Shown here: piece by piece, positions 1 to 9,059 of the stretch | How the letters are laid out: each line of letters opens with the position of its first letter | Numbering within the stretch: position 1 is the first letter of the stretch | From: Tanypteryx hageni | Lineage: Eukaryota > Arthropoda > Insecta > Odonata > Petaluridae | Assembly (NCBI GenBank): GCA_028673005.1 | Contig: CM054120.1 | Span: 71,411,533 to 71,475,532 of the forward strand | Direction: 5' to 3' | Length of the DNA stretch: 64,000 nt | Notes under the pieces: model-generated | Databases searched by the model: none | Told to the model about the DNA's origin: nothing | The model's input: only the letters and a program-made list of their open reading frames with translations | Position numbers and translations under genes: made by a program

Positions 1-440
1 AATGCTCTTACATTATTTCAAGAAAATAATAATTAAAAAGGTCATGGAAAATTTAATGCTGAGACGTTAAAATTGATAAATAGATCAAGATGTGGGGTTC
101 CTGATGATATTGTTAGTTTTGCTACCCATAGGTATAAATGGCAAAATACGCTTTTAAAATTGTATTATGCGTTAGGTAATGAAGAATTTTTAAATTTTGC
201 TAAAGCCGCGTATGAAATGTGGCAATAAAATACAAATTTTCTATTTAAATATATCAATCAAAATCCAGATATAATTATTTCTTATAAACGAGGGGACCAC
301 GAATTTAAAAAAAAATCCATATAGCTCTACTAATTTTGATGGTAAGGCAGGAATGCTAGCTTATTCAGAATACCCAAACATGGATAATACGCCTATTGAA
401 ATACATATTGATCAAGATGAATTATTGTATTTAAAGATAT
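1..440 (+). pseudogene. MMP-like fragment, copy 0 (5' end outside window)
   Basis: It begins inside the propeptide-like part and continues through the cysteine-switch motif SRCGVPDD to the IEIHIDQDELL-like segment. It has the array-wide TAA after ENNN, a second TAA after the EMWQ-like motif, and a poly-A frameshift near 315. Confidence 0.7.
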
Positions 441-1086
441 GTAAACTCTACCGGGTCTCACGCGGCAGGAAAATGGAACGTAGTCAATGAACGCGCCGGT
501 AATCTTCCAAAAAGGCTTTATTTCCTCTCATGATCTAATCTCTTCCACATGACTTCCACCCATCCTCTACACACAACATTGTCTTTCATCCCGCATTTCC
601 ATTGCCCCTCGCAAAGTACCTCTCGCAAAGTACTACTCGCCATACTTTGCCGTCATCACATGACCAGCCCTTACCATTGGCTACCTCGAGTGGCTTCATT
701 GGCATGGCTCCGGCAGAAATTCCCACATTTGCGGCTCCCAGTGTTAACCGATGCGAGGCAGGAAGTATCATGTAGCCAAGATTACATAATGCAGCCAAAG
801 GCAGGTGGCCAGCTAGCAGAAATGCCTTCACTTCACGAAAATTAAAAACAGAAAATGTAAATGCAATTTATTGAATTCAAGTCTAACTGAAGGTTATATA
901 TATAACGGAAGAGATTTTAGTACTCATCACTGTGACGTATTGTGTACACAGTTCCTCCTCTAATTTGATTGGACGATGAATGGGCTAGAACGAATAATCA
1001 AAGCATGAGTAACACATTAGGAGCTGTACATGAAAGTAAACTAATATATAACATAATAATGAACATAATCCTCCATTAACCACAGG

Positions 1087-2172
1087 ACTCCAGTTGGACA
1101 GGTCTGGAATAGGGTTAATAAAGTCTCAGGCATATACCATTCTAAAAGCGTACCAAGTCTAGAGATTGAAAGACAACTTATAACATCTTCTGTTGCCATT
1201 GGCAAAGTATTAGGCCTCCATTATGCCAAGGTTAGCAGCACGGCCGAGCACGCTCCTTCTTTCATTCGAATCAAAGAGAGAATGGATAGAACTGTACTAA
1301 ACCTTGGCAAAGTCAGCAGTCCAGCATCCTACAATGAACCTCTTGCACAGTGGGAGTTGAAGTCGGTGATTGGGGATTTTAAGGATTCTTGTCCTGGCTT
1401 GGAGAGTATCCAAAATGCCTTCCTCAATCATCTGCCCATAGGTGCCGAACAGGACCTACTGAAAACCCTCAATCAACTTCGGGCTGAGGGAGCTTTCCCT
1501 GAATCATTGCGGGAATCGGCAATTGTCCCTATCCCGAAATAGGGAAAGGACAAGAGCCAGCCATCCAGCTATACCGCAATCTCCTTGAGCAGCTGCCTGT
1601 GCAAACTGATGGAGATAATGGTCAACGGACGTCTAGTTTGGTGCCTTGTCAGCAGCAACCTTATCTCAAATGTCCAGTGTGGTTTATGACGTAGCAGGTC
1701 TACAGTGGACCACATGATCAGGATCGACAGCTTTATCCAAGAGGCCTTTCTTCTATGCTAGCATGTCGTAGGAGTCCTATGTGACATAAATAATTGGTAC
1801 GAGAATACCTGGCGATACAAGATTGTATGCAATCTTAAAGAATGGGGTTTTTAAGGTAGACTACCAATTTTTATCCAAAACTTTTTAATGGAGCGTACTT
1901 TTAGAGTTCCTATCACAGTCTTTTGTCTAAGAAACTGGTGCCCCTCAGGGTTTTGTTTTAAGTGTAATGCTATTCGCAATAGCTATGAATGATGATGTGG
2001 ACTGCATTAAATCACCGGCTCATAGATTGTTGACGGCCTTGCTATTTTCTGCTTGTCATCGAATTTGAGGATGGCTGAAAGGCAAATTCAGTTGACACAT
2101 AACCGGCTCCATATATGGTCTTGTGAAACTGAATTCCACTTCTCCAAAGAGAAGACCAAGTGTATGTATACT
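1087..2172 (+). pseudogene. I-clade LINE ORF2 fragment (linker + RT), unit 1
   Basis: The translation is colinear with residues ~347-712 of the intact LINE ORF2 at 4682-8374. It starts with a TPVGQVW-like segment, passes a GIYH motif and the SPASYNEP...QWEL...GLESI..AFL block (open at 1282-1542), then AIVPIPK followed by a TAG stop. Homology continues through segments matching SLTSCLCKLME, STVDH and FAIA.NDDV to AERQ.QLT.NRL..W and FSKEKTKC. Several stops and frameshifts break it. Endonuclease, thumb and RNase H are absent, so it is truncated at both ends. It is clearly related to, but much diverged from, the intact LINE, so it derives from an older lineage. Confidence 0.88.
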
Positions 2173-2202
2173 CCCAATAATGATACTCAAATTTCGCATG
2201 TA

Positions 2203-2660
2203 AATTCGACAGCATTTAAAAATGCTCTTACATTATTTCAAGAAAATAATAATTAAAAAGGTCATGGAAAATTTAATGCTGAGACGTTAAAATTGATAAA
2301 TAGATCAAGATGTGGGGTTCCTGATGATATTGTTAGTTTTGCTACCCATAGGTATAAATGGCAAAATACGCTTTTAAAATTGTATTATGCGTTAGGTAAT
2401 GAAGAATTTTTAAATTTTGCTAAAGCCGCGTATGAAATGTGGCAATAAAATACAAATTTTCTATTTAAATATATCAATCAAAATCCAGATATAATTATTT
2501 CTTATAAACGAGGGGACCACGAATTTAAAAAAAAATCCATATAGCTCTACTAATTTTGATGGTAAGGCAGGAATGCTAGCTTATTCAGAATACCCAAACA
2601 TGGATAATACACCTATTGAAATACATATTGATCAAGATGAATTATTGTATTTAAAGATAT
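2203..2660 (+). pseudogene. Matrix metalloproteinase-like fragment, unit 1
   Basis: In one frame the sequence gives an MMP-like propeptide end (FKNALTLFQENNN, then a TAA, then GKFNAETLKLINRSRCGVPDD). The last part resembles the MMP cysteine switch, canonically PRCGVPD, whose cysteine blocks the active-site zinc in the zymogen. After this come YKWQ..LL.LYYALG and an EMWQ segment ending in TAA. Next are PDIIISYKRGDH and, after a poly-A frameshift near 2530, FDGKAGMLAYSEYP and IEIHIDQDELL. These align with the MMP structural-metal region (GDH...FDG.GG.LAHA..P...HFD.DE.W); the LAHA histidine is tyrosine here. The zinc-binding helix HExGHxxGxxH is missing because module B begins just before it. 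There is no intron between pro and catalytic parts, suggesting a retrocopied or viral source. Dead fragment; family call from motifs only. Confidence 0.72.
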
Positions 2661-2779
2661 GTAAACTCTACCGGGTCTCACGCGGCAGGAAAATGGAACG
2701 GAGTCAATGAACGCGCCGGTAATCTTCCAAAAAGGCTTTATTTCCTCTTATGATCTAATCTCTTCCACATGACTTCCAC

Positions 2780-2792
2780 CCATCCTCTACAC
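2780..2792 (+). repeat. Target-site duplication, left copy (LINE)
   Basis: CCATCCTCTACAC occurs here and again, identical, at 8533-8545, bracketing the LINE. Thirteen exact bases indicate target-primed integration with little time since insertion. Confidence 0.93.
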
Positions 2793-3411
2793 CCCCCCTG
2801 CGGGTAGGGGGATTGAGAATACTCCCGCAGCCCCTCTGCTGGTCGTAAGAGGCGATCAATGAGGCGAGGAGCAGACCTCGTTAAAAAACCCCCAGTTTCT
2901 GCCGAGGGCAGTGTCCAGATAGTAGGTGGGTTCACTATCTGTGCATAAAGCCACAACATCTGGCTAAGAATCCACCCGTGTGTTTGCCGTGCACGGCGGC
3001 CCGTAAGGGGGAGAAGGGGATCCTGGTGGTTGAGCTCCTTGGTTCCGGAAGAGGTCGGATGCCTTGGAAGGGCCATGGAGTAATACACCACTTAGGCCCC
3101 AGATTCACTGTAGACGGGCGGTCAGGTGCTAGCCACACCTGGCCAATCGGCTTCCGTCACGTTTCGGCGTTCCGGTGGCGAGTGCTTTGGGCTATGGAGG
3201 TCTGTGGAGGGGGGTCGAAGGTGCATGGGGTTGGAGGCCCATGTATGGTGGGTGGAGTGGGTGCTGAGACCTAACCTGAAGCAGGCAGCCTAGCTGCGGG
3301 TGCTATATCCCTTGGTTAGCCCTGGCGACCATACCGGTTTGCGGTGTGGCGTCCCAAATGTGTGGCTCCGTGGTGGGTGGGGAGACCAAGAGATGAAAAT
3401 TTTTCCTTATT
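2793..3411 (+). promoter_or_regulatory. LINE 5' UTR with predicted RNA structure
   Basis: The first 38 nt can form CCCCC(2793-2797)/GGGGG(2807-2811) and CTGCGGG(2798-2804)/CCCGCAG(2824-2830), either as competing hairpins or as a tight pseudoknot. CCTCT...AGAGG follows (~2833-2853), then a hairpin with stem CGAGG/CCTCG at 2865-2880. LINEs of this kind usually carry an internal promoter here, but none can be assigned from sequence alone. The rest is GC-rich with no convincing reading frame. Confidence 0.55.
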
Positions 3412-4614
3412 ATGAAAGGACTACCTCCTCCCAAAAGACCCCGTCCGGAAACGGATGGGCGAGATATGGTTGTCGGCACATGCCGCAAGTATTTGATAAT
3501 GAAATGTAAGAAGGAGGGAGAGAACCTCACCAAGGTATCTCCCTTCTTAATTCATAAAGTTTTGACCAATGCTGTTCCTGGGTCTATTAATGTTAAAAAG
3601 TTGCGTGACGGTACTCTGCTGATAGAAACGTCTGAAGAGAAGCAGAGCCAGAAGTTGCTGTCGATGACGAAGCTTCACGACATAGAAATCACCGTTGAGC
3701 CGCATAAGACCCTTAACACGTGCCGAGGCATAATTTCTTGTTATGACCTCTTATACGTTGAAGTCGACGAGATAACGAAGGAGATGGCTTCGCAAGGGGT
3801 CATCTCCTGTCGTAGACTCACGACTAAACGTAATGGTGAGACCATGAATACCACCTCGGTGGTACTCACCTTTGCACGTGACAAAATTCCTGAAAAAGTT
3901 TTCGTTGGGTACGAGTCTTGCCCAGTCCGACCCTTCATTCCGAACCCCATGCGTTGCTATCAATGCCAAAGATTTGGCCACATTGCACCTCGGTGCAAGG
4001 GCGAATCTATCTGCCCAAAATGTGCCAAGAATAAGCACGATGGGGATTCTTGTGCCTCTCCTGCCCTTTGTGGCAATTGCGGTGGACCACATCCAGTCTA
4101 CTCGCGGGATTGCCCAAAGCTGCAGGAAGAAAGGAAGATCATGGAGATCAAGGTGACGGAGAAGATCCCATATTTTGAGGCCCGGAAGAAGTATAAGGTG
4201 CTCGTAGCCCCAACTTTTTCGAGGTCCTATGCGGCAACGGCAGCAACACCATCAACTCCTATTAAAACAGCCAGCATAGGAATACAGACAGAGAATCAGG
4301 GACAGCAACCAAGGAAAAAAACGGGAAAAAAGGTAGAGGAATCTTTAGGAAAAACAGGGAAAAATACTGCCACATCCATGGATGTGGATAAAACCATCTG
4401 TGTGGTATCTTCCAAGAAGACTGCTCCAATGGAAAATGACACAGAGACAAAAGCTCACGTCCTGAGACGTGAGATAACTCCACCACAATCTCCTCCTCGT
4501 GATGCGATGGCACTAAGCGAGGAGGAGATGGAGGAAGGCGAGTTGGAGGAGGACCAACTCAAAATCCTCCTCCTGAACCAGAAGAAGGGTAGGAAGTTGA
4601 AGCTTAACCGATAA
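3412..4614 (+). CDS. LINE ORF1 protein (gag-like, CCHC zinc knuckles)
   Basis: A 400-residue nucleic-acid-binding protein expected to coat the element RNA and form the retrotransposition particle. The N-terminal basic PPPKRPRPETD stretch is followed by an alpha/beta region (about 25-165) that could be RRM-like. Three zinc knuckles follow: C182-C185-H190-C195, C201-C204-H209-C214 and the variant C220-C223-H227-C234. The tail (270-400) is Lys/Thr/Ser-rich and low complexity, with an acidic segment (SEEEMEEGELEEDQ, 369-382) and a basic end. The ATG at 3412 is the first in the open frame. ORF2 follows after 67 bp. No stop or frameshift is seen. Confidence 0.9.
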   Translation: MKGLPPPKRPRPETDGRDMVVGTCRKYLIMKCKKEGENLTKVSPFLIHKVLTNAVPGSINVKKLRDGTLLIETSEEKQSQKLLSMTKLHDIEITVEPHKTLNTCRGIISCYDLLYVEVDEITKEMASQGVISCRRLTTKRNGETMNTTSVVLTFARDKIPEKVFVGYESCPVRPFIPNPMRCYQCQRFGHIAPRCKGESICPKCAKNKHDGDSCASPALCGNCGGPHPVYSRDCPKLQEERKIMEIKVTEKIPYFEARKKYKVLVAPTFSRSYAATAATPSTPIKTASIGIQTENQGQQPRKKTGKKVEESLGKTGKNTATSMDVDKTICVVSSKKTAPMENDTETKAHVLRREITPPQSPPRDAMALSEEEMEEGELEEDQLKILLLNQKKGRKLKLNR

Positions 4615-4681
4615 GCTTCCCTTCCACAGAGATGGGTTTTAATCGCGAGTCTTTTACTTTTATCATTTTAAATATATATTT

Positions 4682-7600
4682 ATGTTTGCCATTCAATGGA
4701 ATTTGAATGGCTATTTTAAACATCTAGAGGAGTTGAAGGTTTTAATTGCACATTTTAACCCGTCCTGTATTTTCTTACAAGAAACTCATTTTAAGGTTAC
4801 CGACACGCCTAAATTGAAGGGGTACAGCATCCTGCGGCTAGATGACCTTAGCGGTCGACGAGCGCAAGGTGGTGTTGCTGCTGCTGTCCGGGAGACCCTA
4901 TACACCTCCCGGGTAGACTTGCAGACACCCTTGCAGGCCCTAGCTGTGACGGTAGCTCTACCGGAGAGGGTTACATTCTGTAATGTATACCTTCCGGAGT
5001 GGGCTCCAGTCACCATGAGGATCCTGCAGGATCTGGTGGAGCAATTACCCAAGCCATTCGTCCTTTTGGGCGATTTTAATGCTCATAGCACCCTTTGGGG
5101 AGAAACTGTGAGTGGTTCTAATCGGCGAGGGCGTGTTTTAGAAAAGTTTTTAACAAATTTTAATCTTATTTTAATTAATAAAAAAGAAAAGACTCGTTTT
5201 AACTCTTTTACAGGAGAATACTCCTCAATAGATCTATTGATTTGCAGCAGTAGTATTGCTCCCCGTTTTAAACTCCAAGTCCATGACGATCTCTGTGGAA
5301 GTGACCACTTCCCCCTTCTTATCCGTAAAAATTTTTTTTGTGAAAATTTTAACAGCTCCCAGAAATGGCTTTTAAAGAAAGCCAACTGGGAGGATTTTAA
5401 AAAGAATCTTGATTTTAATTTTAACTCGACTCGTAGTGGCGTTGAAAACGTAGAGGACCTTCGTAATGCAGTAGTGCATGCTGCAGAGAAGAGCGTTCCT
5501 GTTTCAGCTGTCAAGGCAAGTCGTCCACCAGTGCCTTGGTGGAACGATGAATGTGCTGAAGCAATCAAGAAACGAAAGAAGGCCCTACGCATTTTTAACA
5601 AGTACCCTACATGTATGAATCTAGCGGCATTCCGGCGCCTGCGAGCGAAGGCTCGTCAGGTGGTGAAAACTGCAAAAAGGAACTCTTGGATGAAGTATGT
5701 CAGTTCGATCACCCACCGAACACCTATTGCACAGGTTTGGAGGAAAGTGAAATGTATCTCCGGTGTTTATCATCTCCCAGGCACCCCATCTGTTGTTGTG
5801 AATGGGTCCATTGTGATGGAGCCAGCCACAGTAGCTGAGGCTTTTGGAAATCACTATGCTTCCATAAGTAGCTCGGCCAACTACGATCTGGCCTTCGCGT
5901 CGCATAAGCGTCGTGAAGAAGGAGGCTTCCACCCCTTCGAACCAGGCCTGGCCGGAGCTAGCTACAATGACCCCTTCACACTGTGGGAGCTGGAGTCAGC
6001 CATTGCTGATCTGAGGGACACCGCTCCAGGAATGGACCGTGTCCACAATGCCTTCCTGCGATGTGTGCCGAACTCTATCTTAGGAGAGATGTTGAATGCA
6101 TTTAATAAAGTCTGGCAAGATGGAGATTTTCCCAAGAGTTGGAGAGAGTCTATAGTAGTCCCGATCCCTAAACAGGGAAAGGACAAGACTCTCCTCGGGA
6201 ACTACAGGCCAATTTCTCTGACCTCCTGCCTGTGCAAGCTAATGGAGAGAATGGTGAACCGAAGGCTAGTTTGGTGTCTTGAGAACCGTAATCTTCTCTC
6301 CAACATCCAGTGTGGCTTCAGGCAGCATAGGAGTACTGTCGACCACTTGGTAAGGATTGACAGCTTCATCCAAGAGGCATTTGTCCATCGCCAGCATGTT
6401 GTGGGGGTCTTCTTTGACCTGGAGAAGGCCTACGACATGACATGGCGTTTTAAAATTTTAAAGTGTCTTAGGTCGTGGGGTTTTAAAGGCAATCTGCCTA
6501 CCTTTATTCAAAATTTTTTATCGGATAGAGTTTTTAAGGTCCGTATTGGAAACTCATTTTCCGACACATATCCTCAGGAAAATGGAATTCCGCAAGGGTC
6601 CATATTAAGCGTAACGCTGTTTGCAATAGCGATCAATGATGTAGTAAATTCCATCACACCACCTGTGGAAGCCTCTCTGTTTGTTGACGACCTAGCAATA
6701 TTTTGTCGATCGTCAAGGGTAGCACTGGCTGAGAGGCAGCTACAAATTACGCTCAATCGTCTCCACGAGTGGTCCCGCCGAAATGGCTTCCGTTTTTCGG
6801 AAGAGAAAACATGTTGTGTCCATTTTAATAGGCGCAGGGGTATATTCCCCAAACCTATACTTCGGCTGGGCAACCACCAGTTGAATTTTGTGGACTCGGT
6901 GCGTTTCCTGGGTGTTCTGTTTGATGAGCGGCTAAATTGGCGAAGCCATATTCAATCCCTTAAGGTGAAGTGCCAGATGTCGCTCAGTGTATTACGAGCA
7001 TTGACTGGCCGCTCGTGGGGTGCGGACCGAACATCAATGCTTCTTCTTTACAGGGCATTGGTTCGGTCCAAGCTCGACTACGGCTGTTTTATATACGGTG
7101 CTGCCCGGGCATCTTATCTGCGTACACTGACATCACTGCACAATGCCGGACTACGGTTGGCGACTGGTGCCTTTCGAACCAGTCCCATCCCCAGCATTTA
7201 TTGTGATGCTGGAGAGCCACCGTTGGAAATCAGGAGGAATGTCCTGATGTGCAGTTATGTCAGCAAACTTTTAGCCCTTCCTTCGCACCCGTGTTTTAAA
7301 ATTGTTTTTAACCGTAGTTTAATGGACGTTTTTAACAGAAGACCCCGGGCCCTGAAGCCCCTTGGTATTCGTTTTTATAATTATTTTATAGGCAATAATT
7401 TAACTTTACCCAAGATTTATAGATTGCAAGTTCCGCGTAACCCTCCTTGGAATACCCCGAGGCCAGAAATCTTATTTGATTTAGCTCGAAGGCCCAAGAA
7501 TGAGTGTCCTCCTGCAGAACACGAGGTTGCATTCGCCGAAATCCTGTCACGCTGTCCAGGATTCACACCTATCTTCACGGATGGGTCAAAGTCCTCAACA

Positions 7601-8374
7601 GAATGCGCATGCGCCTTTGTATCCCTGCACACATCCTCCGGGTTCAAGCTTAATCCGTTATGTGGTATCCACACTGCGGAGCTCACAGCTATTAAGCTGG
7701 CCCTAGAGAGCATTGAACGTCGGAATATATCTCACTTGATATGTTCCGACTCAATGAGCGCATTACAATCCATTGCCTGCTATAATCCAGTACATCCTTT
7801 GGTCCAGGATGTGCACTCCTCCCTCATCATCTTGAAGAGTCGAGGTGTGCAAATTAAGTTCGTATGGGTGCCGAGCCACGTAGGTATAGCAGGCAATGAG
7901 GCAGCTGATGTCGCTGCTAAGGATGCCCTGGGAAACCCAGAGGTGCAAATGGATCTCGTGCCTTGGAGAGACCTTCGTGCGATGTTTTGTGGCGCACTGC
8001 AGAAGGAGTGGCAAGCCTCATGGCAAAACCTCGAAAACAACAAATTACGCACAATCAAGGTCAGTACCGGTGCATGGCAATCATCTGTCAGGGTTAGTAG
8101 AAGGGAGGAGGTGGTCATCACGCGATTGAGGATAGGCCACTGTGCCTTAACCCACTCATACCTTTTTACTACCCCACGTGTACAACCTCGATGTGATGAC
8201 TGCGACACTGTTCTTACCATAAGACACCTCCTGACAGAATGCCAAAAATACCTTGAGTTGCGTAGGAAATGCAATATCAGGGGATGTATAAGAGACATCC
8301 TAGGTGACGACACAACTAGGATGAATGAAGTTTTATTATTTTTAACGGAGGCTGGACTTTTCCAACGATTTTAA
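4682..8374 (+). CDS. LINE ORF2 polyprotein: endonuclease, reverse transcriptase, RNase H
   Basis: A 1230-residue enzyme for target-primed reverse transcription. Endonuclease (1-~215): N7, E34, the GDFNAH motif (D131, N133, H135), D184 and the GSDHFPL motif (D208, H209). Reverse transcriptase (~490-780): NYRPISLTSCLCKLMER, FFDLEKAYD (D579), NGIPQGS and FVDD (667-670). RNase H (~960-1082): FTDGS (D967), TAELTA (E1000), CSDSMSALQ (D1023) and H1066 with GNEAAD (D1076), a complete D-E-D-D set. C-terminal finger C1171-C1174-H1182-C1187, preceded by LRIGH. The frame is open throughout; ATG at 4682 is the first. Length and domain order match the I clade. Parts of related ORF2s recur as fragments in the 2.2-kb unit and at 50808, 59921 and 63098. 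Confidence 0.95.
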   Translation: MFAIQWNLNGYFKHLEELKVLIAHFNPSCIFLQETHFKVTDTPKLKGYSILRLDDLSGRRAQGGVAAAVRETLYTSRVDLQTPLQALAVTVALPERVTFCNVYLPEWAPVTMRILQDLVEQLPKPFVLLGDFNAHSTLWGETVSGSNRRGRVLEKFLTNFNLILINKKEKTRFNSFTGEYSSIDLLICSSSIAPRFKLQVHDDLCGSDHFPLLIRKNFFCENFNSSQKWLLKKANWEDFKKNLDFNFNSTRSGVENVEDLRNAVVHAAEKSVPVSAVKASRPPVPWWNDECAEAIKKRKKALRIFNKYPTCMNLAAFRRLRAKARQVVKTAKRNSWMKYVSSITHRTPIAQVWRKVKCISGVYHLPGTPSVVVNGSIVMEPATVAEAFGNHYASISSSANYDLAFASHKRREEGGFHPFEPGLAGASYNDPFTLWELESAIADLRDTAPGMDRVHNAFLRCVPNSILGEMLNAFNKVWQDGDFPKSWRESIVVPIPKQGKDKTLLGNYRPISLTSCLCKLMERMVNRRLVWCLENRNLLSNIQCGFRQHRSTVDHLVRIDSFIQEAFVHRQHVVGVFFDLEKAYDMTWRFKILKCLRSWGFKGNLPTFIQNFLSDRVFKVRIGNSFSDTYPQENGIPQGSILSVTLFAIAINDVVNSITPPVEASLFVDDLAIFCRSSRVALAERQLQITLNRLHEWSRRNGFRFSEEKTCCVHFNRRRGIFPKPILRLGNHQLNFVDSVRFLGVLFDERLNWRSHIQSLKVKCQMSLSVLRALTGRSWGADRTSMLLLYRALVRSKLDYGCFIYGAARASYLRTLTSLHNAGLRLATGAFRTSPIPSIYCDAGEPPLEIRRNVLMCSYVSKLLALPSHPCFKIVFNRSLMDVFNRRPRALKPLGIRFYNYFIGNNLTLPKIYRLQVPRNPPWNTPRPEILFDLARRPKNECPPAEHEVAFAEILSRCPGFTPIFTDGSKSSTECACAFVSLHTSSGFKLNPLCGIHTAELTAIKLALESIERRNISHLICSDSMSALQSIACYNPVHPLVQDVHSSLIILKSRGVQIKFVWVPSHVGIAGNEAADVAAKDALGNPEVQMDLVPWRDLRAMFCGALQKEWQASWQNLENNKLRTIKVSTGAWQSSVRVSRREEVVITRLRIGHCALTHSYLFTTPRVQPRCDDCDTVLTIRHLLTECQKYLELRRKCNIRGCIRDILGDDTTRMNEVLLFLTEAGLFQRF

Positions 8375-8532
8375 ATTCTATTCTTTTCTATTTTTATTTT
8401 ATTATTTATTTATATATATGTGTGTGTATATGTATATATAATCATTAAATTGTAAATATTAACCCTTTGACAAAGGTGCAAAATGACCCTCGATGTCGAC
8501 GCACCAGTATAAATGAAGAACTACTACTACTA
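8375..8532 (+). promoter_or_regulatory. LINE 3' UTR with terminal stem-loop and CTA tail
   Basis: An AT-rich stretch with a TATATGTGTGTG run, then GGTGC (8475-8479) pairing with GCACC (8501-8505), and a CTA-repeat tail at 8521-8532. The stem and much of its loop recur in the 3' UTR of the diverged element ending near 63540. That suggests a conserved RT-recognition structure. Confidence 0.6.
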
Positions 8533-8545
8533 CCATCCTCTACAC
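8533..8545 (+). repeat. Target-site duplication, right copy (LINE)
   Basis: CCATCCTCTACAC, identical to 2780-2792, directly after the CTA tail. Confidence 0.93.
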
Positions 8546-9059
8546 ACAACATTGTCTTTCATCCCGCATTTCCATTGCCCCTCGCAAAGTACCTCTCGCA
8601 AAGTACTACTCGCCATACTTTGCCGTCATCACATGACCAGCCCTTACCATTGGCTACCTCGAGTGGCTTCATTGGCATGGCTCCGGCAGAAATTCCCACA
8701 TTTGCGGCTCCCAGTGTTAACCGATGCGAGGCAGGAAGTATCATGTAGCCAAGATTACATAATGCAGCCAAAGGCAGGTGGCCAGCTAGCAGAAATGCCT
8801 TCACTTCACGAAAATTAAAAACCGAATTTGTAAATGCAATTTATTGAATTCAAGTCTAACTGAAGGTAATATATATAACGGAAGAGATTTTAGTACTCAT
8901 CACTGTGACGTATTGTGTACACAGTTCCTCCTCTAATTTGATTGGACGATGAATGGGCTAGAACGAATAATCAAAGCATGAGTAACACATTAGGAGCTGT
9001 ACATGAAAGTAAACTAATATATAACATAATAATGAATATAATCCTCCATTAACCACAGG

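Larger units (their letters stand above)
441..2660 (+). repeat. 2.2-kb unit 1
   Basis: Modules: B about 446-1084, RT about 1087-2172, MMP-like about 2203-2660. This is the only complete unit in the first 8 kb without an inserted element. It carries the early-subfamily extended GCAAAGTAC motif near 613-634. Confidence 0.9.
2793..8532 (+). mobile_element. I-clade non-LTR retrotransposon, full length, intact ORFs
   Basis: The 5740-bp element has a GC-rich structured 5' UTR (2793-3411), ORF1 with three CCHC knuckles, a 67-bp spacer, ORF2 with AP-type endonuclease, reverse transcriptase and RNase H, a 3' UTR, and a short (CTA)4 tail instead of poly(A). A downstream RNase H domain together with a knuckle-bearing ORF1 is typical of the I superfamily. 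Both ORFs are open, the catalytic residues are present, and the 13-bp target duplication is perfect, so it looks recently inserted and possibly competent. It landed in module B of satellite unit 2. Confidence 0.93.

Noticed and set aside
586..831. Minus-strand ~81-codon frame in every early module B read as a gene
   Set aside because: It starts with a non-ATG codon and the opposite strand is equally open. Conservation is explained by array homogenisation. Kept only as a low-confidence 'other' entry for one representative copy.
2203..2660. Calling the MMP-like module definitely viral
   Set aside because: Intronless and AT-rich sequence is compatible with a virus but equally with a host retrocopy; no neighbouring viral gene is present.
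2793..2880. HDV-like self-cleaving ribozyme at the LINE 5' end
   Set aside because: R2-like elements carry them, but the required P1-P2-P3 nesting and catalytic C are not evident; only two adjacent stems were found.
2738..3533. Several frames on both strands in the LINE 5' UTR
   Set aside because: GC-rich sequence has few stops. The frames lack any motif and overlap the structured 5' UTR.
5083..5601. 172-codon minus-strand frame opposite ORF2
   Set aside because: Shadow of the endonuclease coding strand; no recognisable domain.
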